From Dimargaris cristalligena (lineage: Eukaryota; Kickxellomycota; Dimargaritomycetes; Dimargaritales; Dimargaritaceae), in the NCBI GenBank assembly GCA_027576995.1, contig JANBQC010000283.1:1-34728 (forward strand): a DNA stretch of 34,728 nt. Reading direction: 5' to 3'. The position numbers and the translations under genes are program-made. Shown here in pieces: positions 11,827 to 23,318 of this stretch; the stretch's first letter is position 1, and the number at the start of each line of letters is the position of its first letter. The notes beneath the pieces were generated by a model that was not told the DNA's origin, searched no databases, and saw only the letters and a list, made by a program, of their open reading frames with translations.

Positions 11827-12465
11827 GGAACGGAGTTAAGCTGGCCTTTCCCCTTTGGCTTTGCCATCTGACTCGACTGGGACAGGTCTCAGTCCATTCG
11901 AATGCCCTGCTCTACCCTTACCTGCTTGGATTCAACCGCATGCGCGTGCGCTTATGTAAGCGTAAGTTCTCCTCGCATCCTCTCTCATGCCTTCACTTTC
12001 AATTAACATTTCTCTCTCCTTTGCTTGACCCCCGCTCTCATGAATTTTTGGCCCCAGCTGGTGCTAACTTCGTTTTGCATTGGCTATCTAACCAGGCACC
12101 TCGATTTGATTACCATTGCCCAGGAAGTCGCCCACGAGTTCGCCAGCACATCGCACAAACCACTACTCCTACTGTGCTTCGCTGGTCTATGCGTCACATT
12201 CCTACTCATCGTAATCCCCCTCGAGCGTCTCGCCGAATTCGAACACCGAACGGTAAATACTCCCCCTACTCTCCTTTTATCCACCCGATAGACGGGGGTC
12301 ACTCCGCCTTTGCCACAGGCCCGGACTATGCCAATCGAATGTGGACATTCAGCGAGGCTGCCACCCCGCCAGCCGATACCTTTTTTCCCCATCATTGTGC
12401 TAACCACGTATATCCACATCCCCCGTGATTTATTTCGCCGTGCTACTCCAGAGTTGCGACTATAC
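11827..12465 (+). CDS. Candidate small integral membrane protein (exons uncertain)
   Basis: Not recognised. The best evidence is a plus-strand frame from about 12040 or 12058 to 12252 that is strongly hydrophobic. It has one segment around LVLTSFCIGYL and a second around LLLLCFAGLCVTFLLIVIPL, then a charged RLAEFEHRT. It ends at a GTAAAT donor at 12253. An acceptor CCCCAG ends at 12057, with branch and pyrimidine sequence upstream. A preceding open stretch (11827-11961) ends in a good GTAAGT donor and reads ALLYPYLLGFNRMRVRLCK, but its phase does not match the hydrophobic exon, so the join is unresolved. A possible last exon (from 12292 or 12319) stays in phase to a TAA at about 12465. A different frame is also open here (11940-12428), so this call is tentative. 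Confidence 0.3.
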
Positions 12466-12583
12466 TAACCATTCGTCGGCCAAAGAACAGTTAAAACGCC
12501 GCGGCAGTTTCTAATACCTAATTTCGGCCCTGCTCCGCCTTGGATCACACTTCTTCCCCGCCCCTTATATTATTATCCGTTAC

Positions 12584-15206
12584 ATGGCCGAGCCGGGCGT
12601 AACTCGGATCTTCTGGCCCGTTAACTGCGCCCTTGCACCCCTCCTCGCCGATGACCACCCGTATTGGATTATTGGCTGGGCAACTGGCCCCCACCTATTT
12701 TGTGTTTGCCAAATTGTACCGGGTCCCGACCTCGACGAGGTTGAAACTGGTCTACGAAAATTGAAGGGTCATTATTTCTTTTCCGATGCTTGTGTTGAGC
12801 CACCTCTAGTATTGGGCAGTATTAGCTCACCCACTACGAATTCCTCTAGAGCCAATCCGACTTCGTCGACACCATGGCCTTTAATTCTAGAAGTTGACCA
12901 GGCCGGCTCGTTTTACAGGTAGGACGCTGATCTATAGCAGCATGGATGAACCAACTAACCTTTCAGGCATATTCACCCCCATATGTAACCACCCGCTCTT
13001 AACCAACACTATATTATATTTTATTCTTAATGGATTGAAATACGATCCCGCCCCCAGAGCCCCGAGCCTTAAACAGCCCCGCCATGCGATACGCACCGAA
13101 TACATCATGTTTGACCCCGACCAGGTCAATTTCTCCTTTCATCTTAGTATACAGCCCCTCGTATTAGATATCACCGCGGCAACAGACGGTTCCCTCACCC
13201 GTTCGGATGCCCCACCGCGCCACTCCCCGGCTAAGCGCGCCAACGAGGCCTATCTGAAACGCAGCCTCGGTTCATATTATCCGGCCCGACGGGAAGAAGT
13301 GCTGGCCCAAGTGATCAACCAGGTCAACGCCACCCAGACCGTACAGGGATTAATTCGGCACTACGTCCTGGAGACGCCAACCCCGTGGGCATCGCTCAGC
13401 TGGCTCAATTGGGTATGGGATCCCCTGCTCTACCCTCCCTTATCGGCGGGGCATGGGGATGAGGGCAACTCGGCTCAATCCCCTTCCGCCTTGCCACTGA
13501 CGGAACAGCCGCTGCCCCCATGGCTACGGTTCACCCGGGCCGTCTATGCTCTAGGCACCCAACTGCTACTCTGCTTGCTGATCGGCCTCCGTCTTTTAAC
13601 TGAGCTACTACTTCGAATCCTGAATTTTCGCTACCGCCGCTTCATGCTCAAGCAGTCCATGGCCATCGGACAACAGCTAGACTTACGCCTGCAGCAAATA
13701 ACCAACATGCCCTTTCATTACATTATGCTGCGGCGCAAGTACTGGAATGACCCGTGTCGACGAACGGCCCTCTACATTAATTTTTACAACCACCTTTGGC
13801 TGATTGTCGGGGATGTATGTATTGGCCTATTCATCCACCATGCCCTGCTCACCTACGGCCCTTCGGTGGCCCAGATGCTGCATGACCGGGTCAACTACTA
13901 CTCCGTCACCGCACTGGAATCCACCATTGCTTGGTTAATGGGTTGGCCCGCGGGGATGAAACTGAACCCGCAGCTGGATGAATTTTTGGGTGAGCTATTT
14001 TTATGGCTCATTCGGGTGTGGACTGTTATGATCCACCCGAGCCGAGCTACCACCACCCTACTAGTACGTATTATTGGGCGGTGCGGCTTCCTGGGCGCCT
14101 CGTTCCAGGTGGCCCTACTGTCGGACTACATATCTATCATGACCCTCCATATCTACTGGTTCTACGCCGTCGCCGCTCGCATCTACTTCTGGCAATTGAG
14201 CATCCTGCATTCGCTGCTCAACCTTTTCCGCGGCCGCCGGATCAATCCCCTGCGCTGCCGGGTGGACCCCTGCAACTTCGAGCTTGACCAGCTACTGTTA
14301 GGCACAATCATTCTCGCCCTCGTGTTTTTCTTATTCCCCACCATTGCTGTATACTATCTGACCTTTGCTGGCAGCCGGGTTGGCATCATCGTCGTGCAAG
14401 GCACTCTGGAAATGATCTTGGCCGCGCTTAACCACTTTCCCTTCTTCGCCCTCGTCCTGAGGCTAGCTTTACCCCGGCGGTTTCCCGGGGGAGTTCGAAT
14501 GAGTTTGATGACCACCCCATCTTCTTTTTGGAAACCTCGCCACAAGTGGCTGAAGCAGCTGGATCGGTTGGCTCGCTGGGGCCGGTCCATATTCTACTCC
14601 GCCGGATCATCGGAGCCAGGGACCCGGACTGTCGTTTCACGGCATTGTCTAAGCCGCTATTTCGCACCAGGCTCGCCTTTTCCGGACGGATCGCGAGGGA
14701 CCGGGGATAGCCCCCGTCTGCTAGGCTTTTTTGGCCGTTGGCCAACAACTGTAGTAAGCCCAGGCCACTCCCAACCGCCTCTCACCCGTCCAACTCGAGT
14801 ATGCAGCCCCCTCGTCCCGGATGGGTCATCTAAACATCCCGCCGCACACCACCACTTGCCTACCGCGCCTGAATTAACATCTGCCGTACCCTCGACCGAC
14901 TCCCATGATTTACCCCCGTCCCGCCAACCCGCTGTAGAAGTTTACCAATGTTCTCCGCCGGTCTCTACCGTTTACCTGGGAATCGAAACCAACCCCCTAC
15001 CCATTTCGGGCGTGTTCTTCCAATACTTCCAGCTCTGGAAACAGTTGAGCAAACAGTACTTTTCGGCCTCTATTATGAAGGCCTTCTTCACGGGCGAACT
15101 TATCCGACCAGTGCCCCGTTTACAGTACTCCATGTTCCCCGACACTATCCCCAGCTTAGAAAGCATGTGGAAACTGATGATCAATAGCGGAGACAAGTCA
15201 CCTTAG
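12584..15206 (+). CDS. GPI1: GPI-GlcNAc transferase subunit GPI1 (PIG-Q)
   Basis: A subunit of the ER complex that transfers N-acetylglucosamine to phosphatidylinositol, the first step of GPI anchor synthesis; it stabilises the complex. The model is exons 12584-12918 and 13058-15206 (intron 12919-13057, donor GTAGGA, acceptor CCCCCAG), 827 residues. The N-terminus RIFWP fits the family. The Gpi1 domain is clear: FHYIMLRRKYWND is followed by a string of transmembrane segments and the family hallmark near residue 404, WLMGWPAGMKLNPQLDEFLG, then ELFLWLIRVW. The C-terminal 250 residues are less conserved and Pro/Ser-rich. The exon junction is not certain. A donor at 12819 with an acceptor at 12966 also keeps phase, as would a 22-base intron 12919-12940, which I consider too short. 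A strong CTAAC...TTTCAG acceptor at 12966 is out of phase with the 12919 donor. Confidence 0.92.
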
Positions 15207-17351
15207 ATCCCCATCCAGTTAATTCGAGTCAATGGATACTGCACATACGCTGTAGGGATGTGGAGATCCTCCTTTTTTTACATTTAGATATTTATTTTTT
15301 TGAAGTTTACCGTATTTTAATACACACTAGTTTGCATGATAATCTATTATCGAACCCAAGTGCTCCAATCATGGATACCCCAGTGTTTCTTAAATAATTC
15401 ATTTTTATTGGCGGTTCCCATTTGCCTACTTTGGCGGTTGCTTCAGTACGTATGTGCTGGAGGCAACTGCGCTACCAAGGCCGCCTATCAAGTCTCGGCG
15501 AAGGGTGGGGGTAGTGTCTAGAGAGGCCTGACTCAATTAGTCACTGGTAGAGTGGTGTGGAGCAATTCTGGGGCCCATGGAATCATTGATTCTGTTAGCC
15601 AATCGGGTTATTTGTCCACCTTTTAACATTCCCGCTACCACTCCCTGTTCCCTGCAAAAATGATTTGGATTTGAACACCATTTTGAACAATGCTGATACC
15701 ATTTGGGCCTCACGGATTAGGTTAGCCGACGGGATGTCCCTCTATTCACTTGGTGGAACATTCGAGACGTTTGTTACTGAGCTTACTTGCACCCCTCAAC
15801 TTTCCACCAAAATGTTCACCAGGCACTAGTCTCACCATTATCATCACGGCCCTATGTGCACTGTTGCTGGGGTTGGGGATTCATGTGGAGAACTTCACCT
15901 CCTCTTTATCGCGACTTGAGGTTGACGAGGCTGCATTTCTACTCGCAGAACATGTACCACTCGTTGAGTTCGGCGTAACGATTGTGGGGGTGGGCATGGT
16001 TATTGTTTCGGACTGGTGAAAACCAGTAGACGACCATTACTCAATATATCAATATTATGGAAAAATACCGGAGTAGAAATACGCTAGGAAAAATTGATGA
16101 GAAAACCTAGAGGATAAAGCAAGGAGCCTCTTTGAAGCGGATAGGTGTTCAATTGCTTATAGTGGGCCGTGTCGCAGTACTTTGACTGTACCATCTTCGG
16201 AATGAAGTCGAATGATGCAGATGTACTGTTCCGATGGTTCTTTTTTCAAATGTCTATTTAACAGGTGGATACTTTTCAATTAGTCCTATGCAAAGCATCA
16301 CATAGGTCGGGTGTGTTTAAGGGTGGGTACTAGAATGCCAAAACCCACAAACCGCCCATCCCAATTAATCTACAGCTGAATATACGTGCCTTTTCATCTT
16401 TTTCAGCTCTGTCAATAGGTCAAACAACTAGTCTTGCGGAATTATCGTATATAGGCAAGTGTTTAGGCCCAGCCTTTCACAAGCGTCTAGACCCTGACTC
16501 ATTATACGTTGCTCTCCTCATCTCCATACATACTTCGGTGTATTGTTGGTATCCGGTGTTTTATTTTCTCAAGTCTAAAAAATGCCAATGTATCTTTGAT
16601 TACGTCCTGATTTATAAGCCCGGGGCTAATTAGGTAATCCGACGGTTTCCATCAACATTAAGGGCCCCATGCACTAAAGTATATAGAGGTATCCCGATGA
16701 AAATACGGCCAGATTTTATTGACTGAAACTCATTGATGACGCCTAAAGAAGCGAGGTACATTATAATGTCCAAGGTATGCTACTGCATCTCTCCTCCTTG
16801 TACCTCTGCTATTTAATTTGATTTGGTCGAGTATTTGATGAATCCCTGTATCGCCAGGGCCCCTCTAGCCTGATGGTGACCCTGCTTGGCCACTGCGCCG
16901 CTATAATCAATCAAGTGTTCGTTTACAAGAGATCCCAGATGCACACATCGAGGCTCAGTCTGGCGATTAAACGAGGGCTTCTCATTCTAGGGTAATTGAT
17001 TTCCATCATAGCCATTGTGGATGAATGTAAAGTGCGCAGAAGGGAGACTGCACCTTCCACGAATGGATTTATCTTCTAGGACTGACATTTTGGCCGCCAT
17101 TGGGCACACCACAACGTTGTTGGTAACAGATTTTTAAGAGATGTCCAACCGTCCTGGGCATCTCCATCGGCTATAAAGGCCCAGCCAATTTCTCCCCCGG
17201 TGGTTTCCTCAGACCAATATCAACCATCACACTACCTATTCTATCTTGTACTACATCTATTGGCCCTTGTTCCACTCTCCGAACGCTTTTAACTAAGTCA
17301 TCTCTAAATACATACATACACATCCCACCTCTACTCTCACCCATTAATACC
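15207..17351. other. Gene-poor AT-rich region upstream of the NmrA-like gene
   Basis: About 2.1 kb without a supported gene. Two short frames (15336-15521 and 15750-16019) contain hydrophobic stretches, but the second has no early ATG and neither has a recognisable motif. From about 16020 to 17340 there is no open frame of note on either strand. The right end is a promoter region: TATAAA at 17172, CCAAT-like boxes and a long pyrimidine-rich leader. Confidence 0.5.
17172..17177 (+). promoter_or_regulatory. TATA box of the NmrA-like gene
   Basis: TATAAA lies about 180 bases before the ATG at 17352. It is followed by CCAAT-like elements (GCCAATT near 17186, ACCAATAT near 17214) and then a C/T-rich leader up to an ACCATGG start context. 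This arrangement is typical of a strongly expressed fungal gene; the assignment rests on sequence only. Confidence 0.4.
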
Positions 17352-18398
17352 ATGGTCTGCCACCGCTCCAGCAAAATCACTCTCTGTGTCACCTCCTGTG
17401 ACCAGTGGATCGGCTTCAGCTTCTGCTACGGGCTGTTGCATGGCAAGGCCCGCGACTGCATTGAGAAAATCTACTGTGGTGTGACCGACGAGAGCCGCGA
17501 GTGGGCCAAGATGCTCCGCAAAGAAGACCGTGTACACCTGTTCAAGTACAGCGAGGACCACAAGCAGGATATCGGCAAGTACTTCAAGGAGGCCGACGCC
17601 GTGGTCCTGGTGCCTGTCCACCAGCACCTCTCCCAGTCCGGCGAACAGCATGTCCCCAAGCTGTGGAAGTGTTTCCTGGAGTGCGCCAAGGAAGCCAACG
17701 TTCGCTGCTTGACCATGCTGTCGGTGCTTAATCTCGATAAGGCCGAGGGTCGTGGCCTCAAAATGCTCTGCCACATGGAAAAGATGTTCAAGGAGTGCGT
17801 TGAGAGTGGCAGACCTGAGCAACTGCTGCTGCACCGCCGTCGGATTCATGCCATGGTCCTCCGGATGGCCCTGCCCATGGAGCATTTGTACTTCTTCCAG
17901 GATAGTATCCAGGGTGAGAGCCAAATCCCCCTGCCGATTAAGGATCAGAAGTTTGCGCCCATGGCCATGTTTGACCTGGCCACTGGGTACATGTGTTTGG
18001 TGAGCAAGTACCTGAAGAAGCAGGGTGACCACCGTACTTCTGACATTCCTGATGTTGACAAGCACCAGGACTGGATGTCGGAGGGCAAGACCCACGTAAT
18101 TTGTGTCACAGGCCCTGAGAAGGTGACCGGTGAGTGCATTGCCAAGGAGGCTGGCGACGCCCTGGGTACCAAGTTTGAGTTCAAGCATATTTCCATGGGT
18201 GAGCTCGAGCACTACTTCAAGGAACACGGTCAGCTGCACGAGGAAGAGATTGAGTGTATGCTGGAGATTTTCGAGCACATTAACAAGGGACGCATGGATG
18301 AAGTAACCAAGGACCTCGAGAAGATGCTGGGTCACAAGCCCAGTACCATCAAACAGTTTTTCCAGCACAATGAGAAGGATTTCAAGCCCCAGGAATAG
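17352..18398 (+). CDS. NmrA-like NAD(P)-binding family protein
   Basis: A single exon of 348 residues. The fold is the atypical short-chain dehydrogenase (NmrA/HSCARG) type: a first beta strand ITLCVTSC, a helix, then VYCGV-like second strand (KIYCGVTDESREW), ADAVVLVPVH, NVRCLTMLSVLNLDKAEG, a substrate region ending IPLPIKDQKFAPMAMFDLA, and a C-terminal helical cap with HVICVTGPEKVTGECIAKEA and the ending KPSTIKQFFQHNEKDFKP. Such proteins bind NAD(P)H as redox sensors or reductases; no substrate can be told here. The dinucleotide loop lacks the usual GxxGxxG, so cofactor binding may be altered or lost. The start is set by an ACCATGG context at 17352. Codon use is strongly biased to C- and G-ending codons (AAG, GAG, CTG, CAC), more so than the neighbours, and with the TATA box this suggests high expression. 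Confidence 0.85.
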   Translation: MVCHRSSKITLCVTSCDQWIGFSFCYGLLHGKARDCIEKIYCGVTDESREWAKMLRKEDRVHLFKYSEDHKQDIGKYFKEADAVVLVPVHQHLSQSGEQHVPKLWKCFLECAKEANVRCLTMLSVLNLDKAEGRGLKMLCHMEKMFKECVESGRPEQLLLHRRRIHAMVLRMALPMEHLYFFQDSIQGESQIPLPIKDQKFAPMAMFDLATGYMCLVSKYLKKQGDHRTSDIPDVDKHQDWMSEGKTHVICVTGPEKVTGECIAKEAGDALGTKFEFKHISMGELEHYFKEHGQLHEEEIECMLEIFEHINKGRMDEVTKDLEKMLGHKPSTIKQFFQHNEKDFKPQE

Positions 18399-21300
18399 AC
18401 ATATTCGGAGCTTGGGTGTCATCCAGCCTTGGGCATACCAGGCTTTGGCCACACTATATTACCATCCTACCTGCTAATGAGTTTGCATTCTAGCACCTTT
18501 TGCACAATTATCTATACCAATTTCCCTACAGTTTATTGCATGTAGCCTTGCTCATCCATTCCTGCCCTTTTATAGGGATATATCCGACAATAAATTCCGT
18601 GATTCTGAAAATTACATTCGTCTGCTTGCTAATGCTATAAGTGGAAGACAGGTTGAACCTGCGTAAATATCATATTACTGTGCCAAGTGCTCTGGGGGAT
18701 CTCTGACGACAAGGGGGGCTCTAGTACACCGACTGGTTCCTGTTCCAGATGGTTCCTTAATTACAATTATTTGTCACTAATATGCAGGGAACTCTAGTGA
18801 CTGTTGGGTTGTTGAGGAATATGTTCCTACGGGTTCTTTATCCTATCCTGTTTCACCCAATTATGTTAGTTTATTTTGCTATCATGAGATCATTTATGGT
18901 AGCCACTTATATTTCACCCCATCGAAATTACAGTTCAATAAAACTAACCACCTAGAGACACCTACTGTCCTCTGGCTGCTTTCTTCCTTTACTTCCAGTT
19001 TTATTTCCTTTACGTTCTTAATATTCCAACATGGGTATCTGTGTGTGTTGAATGGTGCATACCGAAAAATATGCACCTTACAGTATACACTTTCTGTCAA
19101 CCTATAAATGTGGATCTGGTACATTAGTGGATGGCCACACTGCCCACGGCGACTGCTGTCTAACTATTTTCCGTGACCCTTGGTAACATACGTCGCGCCC
19201 ATGGTGTATCATTATGATATCATAAATACAGGGAGAAGCAGACCGCCAAATGTTGATTGAGATTAGATCACCTCCCCTGCCGTTACTACTGTTACTGCTA
19301 CTAAGGTCATCTCGGCCATTACACTTATTCCTTCTCTCTTGTCCGTACGCTGGCCTATTCAAAAATGTATGGCTGAGCTATATTCTTAAATATGCTTTCC
19401 AGAATATCATCACTTCCAACTATTTTATCTGGACAGACTCATGAAGGATATAAGGGATTCATCAGACGGTTTCTTCACCACCACTCCCCCAATCATACGG
19501 CCCTGCCTGAATTCTGGACCGCAGAGACTGGAAGTAGTGATGCCACTATCGATCATTCAAACGAGTAGGCGGCTATCAGGACCAAAATAAGGGCGTTGAA
19601 CTGTGTGGGATCGTCAATGAATTTACGCATGCGCCCAAGCGGCATACCAACAAAAAGACCACTAGAGACTTGTATTATACTTGTGAGACATTTCTAGATT
19701 AGCGATCCTGAACAATAGGAGTGTGGTGAAAATATATACTTTCTTACGGTGGTCAGTGGCCAAATTATAAGTAGAAGGGTAAGAGCCGGAGCCATGCCTA
19801 GTACATGTGCCAACTCTGGATTGTATAGCGGAAATGTCCTGAATATAACTACCAGAATTTCGGGTGTATGGGACGAGTACCTTCCTACATTAGATCTGTG
19901 GCTCTACAGCGGCTTAGGCGGTCACAATCCATGACCTATGTGAGTGGACTATCCTTTAGGCCTATATACTCCGCAGTTAATAGCACTGTTAGAGTATTCA
20001 CCAACACGGGAAATACATGTAACATTTATTACTAAGTATTATATTAACCACTATTGCTAACCGATGGGGGGTCCACCCTATCAATTAACCCGCTAGTCCA
20101 ATTTCAATGTCATGCCAATGAAAAACAAAGTGTGCGGGGGATAAAGAGAGGGGGAGTTAATGGAACGTGATTGTAGTTAAGTTGGTGTGGAATTGTGAGA
20201 CATTCGACCAAGCAATATGAGAATCAGTCGCTATAGAAGCAACCGGCGTTTCCTCGTTAGCTGAGCAGCGTTTTCACATGGCCTCGCCCCATCCCCTGGC
20301 CCCATAATATGAGTTACTTAATAGACCAATTCCCCCATTTGTCATTTTCTTTTTATAGCGCCTACTCATCAAAGCGGCCACTACTTTCGTAGCTAGAGCT
20401 CTTACAGAATATCTATTAACGGCGTCGGATATATTCTCTGATTTTGTTTGACATGTTTTACATATGCATTGACTTAGTATATTAACGCCATTTAGTGATA
20501 CTCTGCTGTGAATATTTAAACGAGCCATTAGTCCCATTTGAACCATATATCCTGCCTGAACCACTGACTACCCTGAAAACTGAGGACATATTGCGGTACT
20601 ATAACAGGCCACTTGGTTAATAGTGTAGCTAACGTTGTAACCGGCAGGATATGTGGATATACTCCCATTGGCTGCTATCGTAACCAACGACTCCTACCTC
20701 CTCTTAGTTCTTGGAGATTCCTATTGTTAGTTACTCACCCATCAATAAAAATATACACCGAGACGAATTTCCCCTTTACTGGTCCTATTGGCACGGAACT
20801 CTACTTCGAATCTAAAACATTAGATAATCCACAAAGATAGGAGAAGACTGGCTATTTGTTTGTACGATTGATGGCTATGGTTCTAAGAATTATTGTCAAT
20901 GTCGGTGGGTTTTATTACAATTGCAGTATGTTCCTTCAACCGCAAAGCTCTTGCGATCGACTAATAAATTATATGCAGCCAAATACATATAGCTTATTGT
21001 AAATCAAAGAGTTCTTGTCGTATTCATGTCTATATGGGTTCGACTGAGATCAATTCCATTCGGGTGACTTTCAAAAGGGGGTCGTTCTTCTTATTAATGT
21101 AATATCTGCCAGACACCTGGCGTGGATGGCCGAGGCGGTTACTATTGGACTGGTCAACGCACTAACTTGGCATGTTACAGTTCCTTACGCGTTCAATGAA
21201 TGACACCACTTGTTTATTATTCGTGTTTTTAAGGGGGCATATCACCTAGCCCATATATGAGTGAAATAAAAAAAATCCACTCAGCGGCCTCTAACTCCAG

Positions 21301-21567
21301 GAAAGATTCAAGCTAAGAGATATAGATATCTATGGGATCAATAGTAAGCTAGTTAACCCATACACAGCACTGATCAACCGTCCCGCTCACTACGAGCACT
21401 GGCACTAAATGGGAGTTGGGGATGGATTTCTATTCAGATGTTAAATCTTTATTTAGGAATGTGGGCTTTCGCAACTAGCCAGTGAAATAAGACAGTTAGC
21501 ATCATTCCGAAGCACCTCCCGAGTTTAAAGTTGTTTAGGAAAAAAGGCCCGCTTTTCCGACACGGCT
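18399..21567. other. AT-rich gene desert of about 3.2 kb
   Basis: No protein gene can be supported. The longest frames are under 100 codons and lack motifs; the minus-strand one at 20274-20564 has a basic patch, MSRRYKKKMTN, but nothing else. I searched for tRNA box sequences and found no complete cloverleaf. A probable polyadenylation signal of the NmrA-like gene sits at its left end. No long repeat or transposon terminal repeat was noticed by eye. Confidence 0.5.
18589..18594 (+). terminator. Polyadenylation signal AATAAA of the NmrA-like gene
   Basis: AATAAA lies about 190 bases after the stop at 18398. It is the nearest canonical signal downstream. Confidence 0.35.
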
Positions 21568-22659
21568 TTAATCCGACCTTTTTTTCTGTAACAATAATTT
21601 CGTATTATTCCATTCATTTGCTTGACCCACAAGCTTGGATATCTTATTTTTTCCAACTGTCAATACCTCTTCTAACTGCCTTGGATCCGCCAGAATATTT
21701 GGATCCACATTCGGTGACACAGCGTAAAGTCCAAAAACCTTTACACGAACTTTCTGTTCATTAGCTAAGCCTCCGCAGTCGTAGCCGTCGGCCTGGGTAA
21801 AGGTATTGGCGAAATATTCCGTAGCAGTTCCGTCATGGCCCAAAGTATAGATGAGCAATGGACTAGCCAGCTGCATAATACTACGTATAAGAAACCAGCT
21901 GAGGCGATCCTCGAGTTCGAACTTACGGTATGAGGAACCTCGGGCTTTTATTTCTCCAAGCCAAGACCTTTGCTTACACAGGGTCTTGGCAAGCCTTCCG
22001 AATGAGTCACTGGCCCGGTTCATTCTTCCCCTGCGCTTGACTCTGGCATTAAGCAGGCTTCCACTATCAATATTAACCAGTTCTTGAATTATATCTCCTA
22101 CCAACGCACCTGGTGTTTTCTGGGATCCGGGAAAGGCTACTTGGGAGATATATTTTCATAGTTCCACGGATTCGCTAGTGGTCATTGCTGATTTCCTGAA
22201 GGTTTTGATGACCTGCCGAGCTTCCCCAAAGGAACCCTTACTGATAATCCATCCTCCGCCCGAATTTAACTTTATGACACCAGTCGTAAGCAGACCCAGA
22301 AAATTTCCGACTGGAGTTAGGGACTTTGGATGCGTGTGGTAACTGGGCAAGGGGACGGTGTGTGGGACACTGGGTGGGGCATAGTCACCCGCTGACTCAC
22401 TGGATGATTGATCGGTCAGAGGTGCGCTGGCAATTTCCCTATTTGATTCAGTTGATCCATTAGAGGAAGACGGGTCACTTGTCATGTAAGTGGGGAAGTT
22501 GGTACCGAATTGATGGTCTGGATGTACCGTATAATCAGTGGAGGTAACATATATCACCTTGAAAGGTTTTCCAAACAATGCCAATTCAGCTGCAGAAAGG
22601 GAGGGTAGGAAAAGACAAGATGAACATATGAGAGAAATGCAGTCCAGCTGTACACGGTT
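21568..22659 (-). pseudogene. Unidentified long frame (possibly secreted protein) broken by one in-frame TGA
   Basis: Read on the minus strand, a frame is open from 22659 down to a TGA at 22158-22156, then stays open in the same frame down to 21568. This is 364 codons with a single internal stop. The N-terminal part has a signal-peptide-like hydrophobic run (CISLICSSCLFLPSLSAA, then E), but no in-frame ATG. An excellent acceptor, a pyrimidine tract ending CTTTCTGCAG at 22590, suggests instead that it is a 3' exon of a spliced gene. The middle is Ser/Pro-rich; the part after the stop is mixed alpha-like sequence with PGALVGDIIQEL and a basic KRRGR. I recognise no family. Options are a pseudogene, a short intron removing the stop, readthrough, or a sequencing error. 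The base composition is more AT-rich than the good genes. Confidence 0.4.
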
Positions 22660-23318
22660 TCACAGGATATGAAGATGGGTAAATAGACAGGTGGTCTATT
22701 TTTCCCCGGTTACGCTTGCCTCATCCAACGGATTTTTTATCATACGTCCTGGCCGAATCTTCCATATGTTCTCTACCCTGCGGGCCGACTAAGAGTAGCT
22801 ATAGTTTAACGAAAAGCCCAATCGTCCAGCCGATAGTCAAGATCAACGACAGTCCTAATGGAAGTCCTTTTTGATTATTGCAATCTAAACCGGCCGGCTG
22901 TATTTCTAGTGCATAGTGGGCGCCACGGGTTTAGAAAATATATATGGGAGAGGTTCAACCGAGCTGTATAACGAAAAATCCATTAGATGAAGCAAATATT
23001 ACTGGTTAAAAATAAATCTCCCATACGCTTATTATTTAAAACCTTATACAGCTGGGCCGAATTTCACCCATATCCACAAAGTGGCCCGCCGCTGTATACA
23101 AAGCCCTTTCCGTGGTCCCAACTGCGCCCCAAAAACCCCGGCATTTCGGTAACTCCGCCCTTTTCATTATTTTTGAAGTATTCTCTTGTTGCATTGCGTC
23201 TCTGAACCGGGTGTATACCCCCTATCGCTGTCTAGAGCTCACCCGTTTTTGTACCCTACTCGTTAAAAAAAACAACAGCTTGGGATCAGCTACTGGTGTA
23301 CCTCCCCACCCGTTGCGC
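22660..23318. other. Spacer between the broken frame and the FANCJ-like gene
   Basis: This region holds the promoter and leader of the helicase gene and possibly the 5' end of the divergent broken frame. A short plus-strand frame (22987-23205) shows no motif. I see no defined promoter element that I would stake a call on. Confidence 0.4.

Noticed and set aside
12931..12940. 22-base intron in GPI1
   Set aside because: It keeps the frame, but it is far shorter than any other intron here, and a 139-base intron with the same donor also keeps the frame.
17337..18452. A 371-codon open frame antisense to the NmrA-like gene
   Set aside because: It covers the gene almost exactly and has low-complexity, Leu/His/Val-rich translation. 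It arises because the sense gene prefers C- and G-ending codons, which leaves few stops on the other strand.
21118..21215. tRNA-like start GGATGGCCGAGGCGGTT
   Set aside because: It resembles the D-arm of Leu/Ser tRNAs, but no matching acceptor stem, anticodon arm or GTTCGA T-loop follows. It is a chance match or an old fragment at best.
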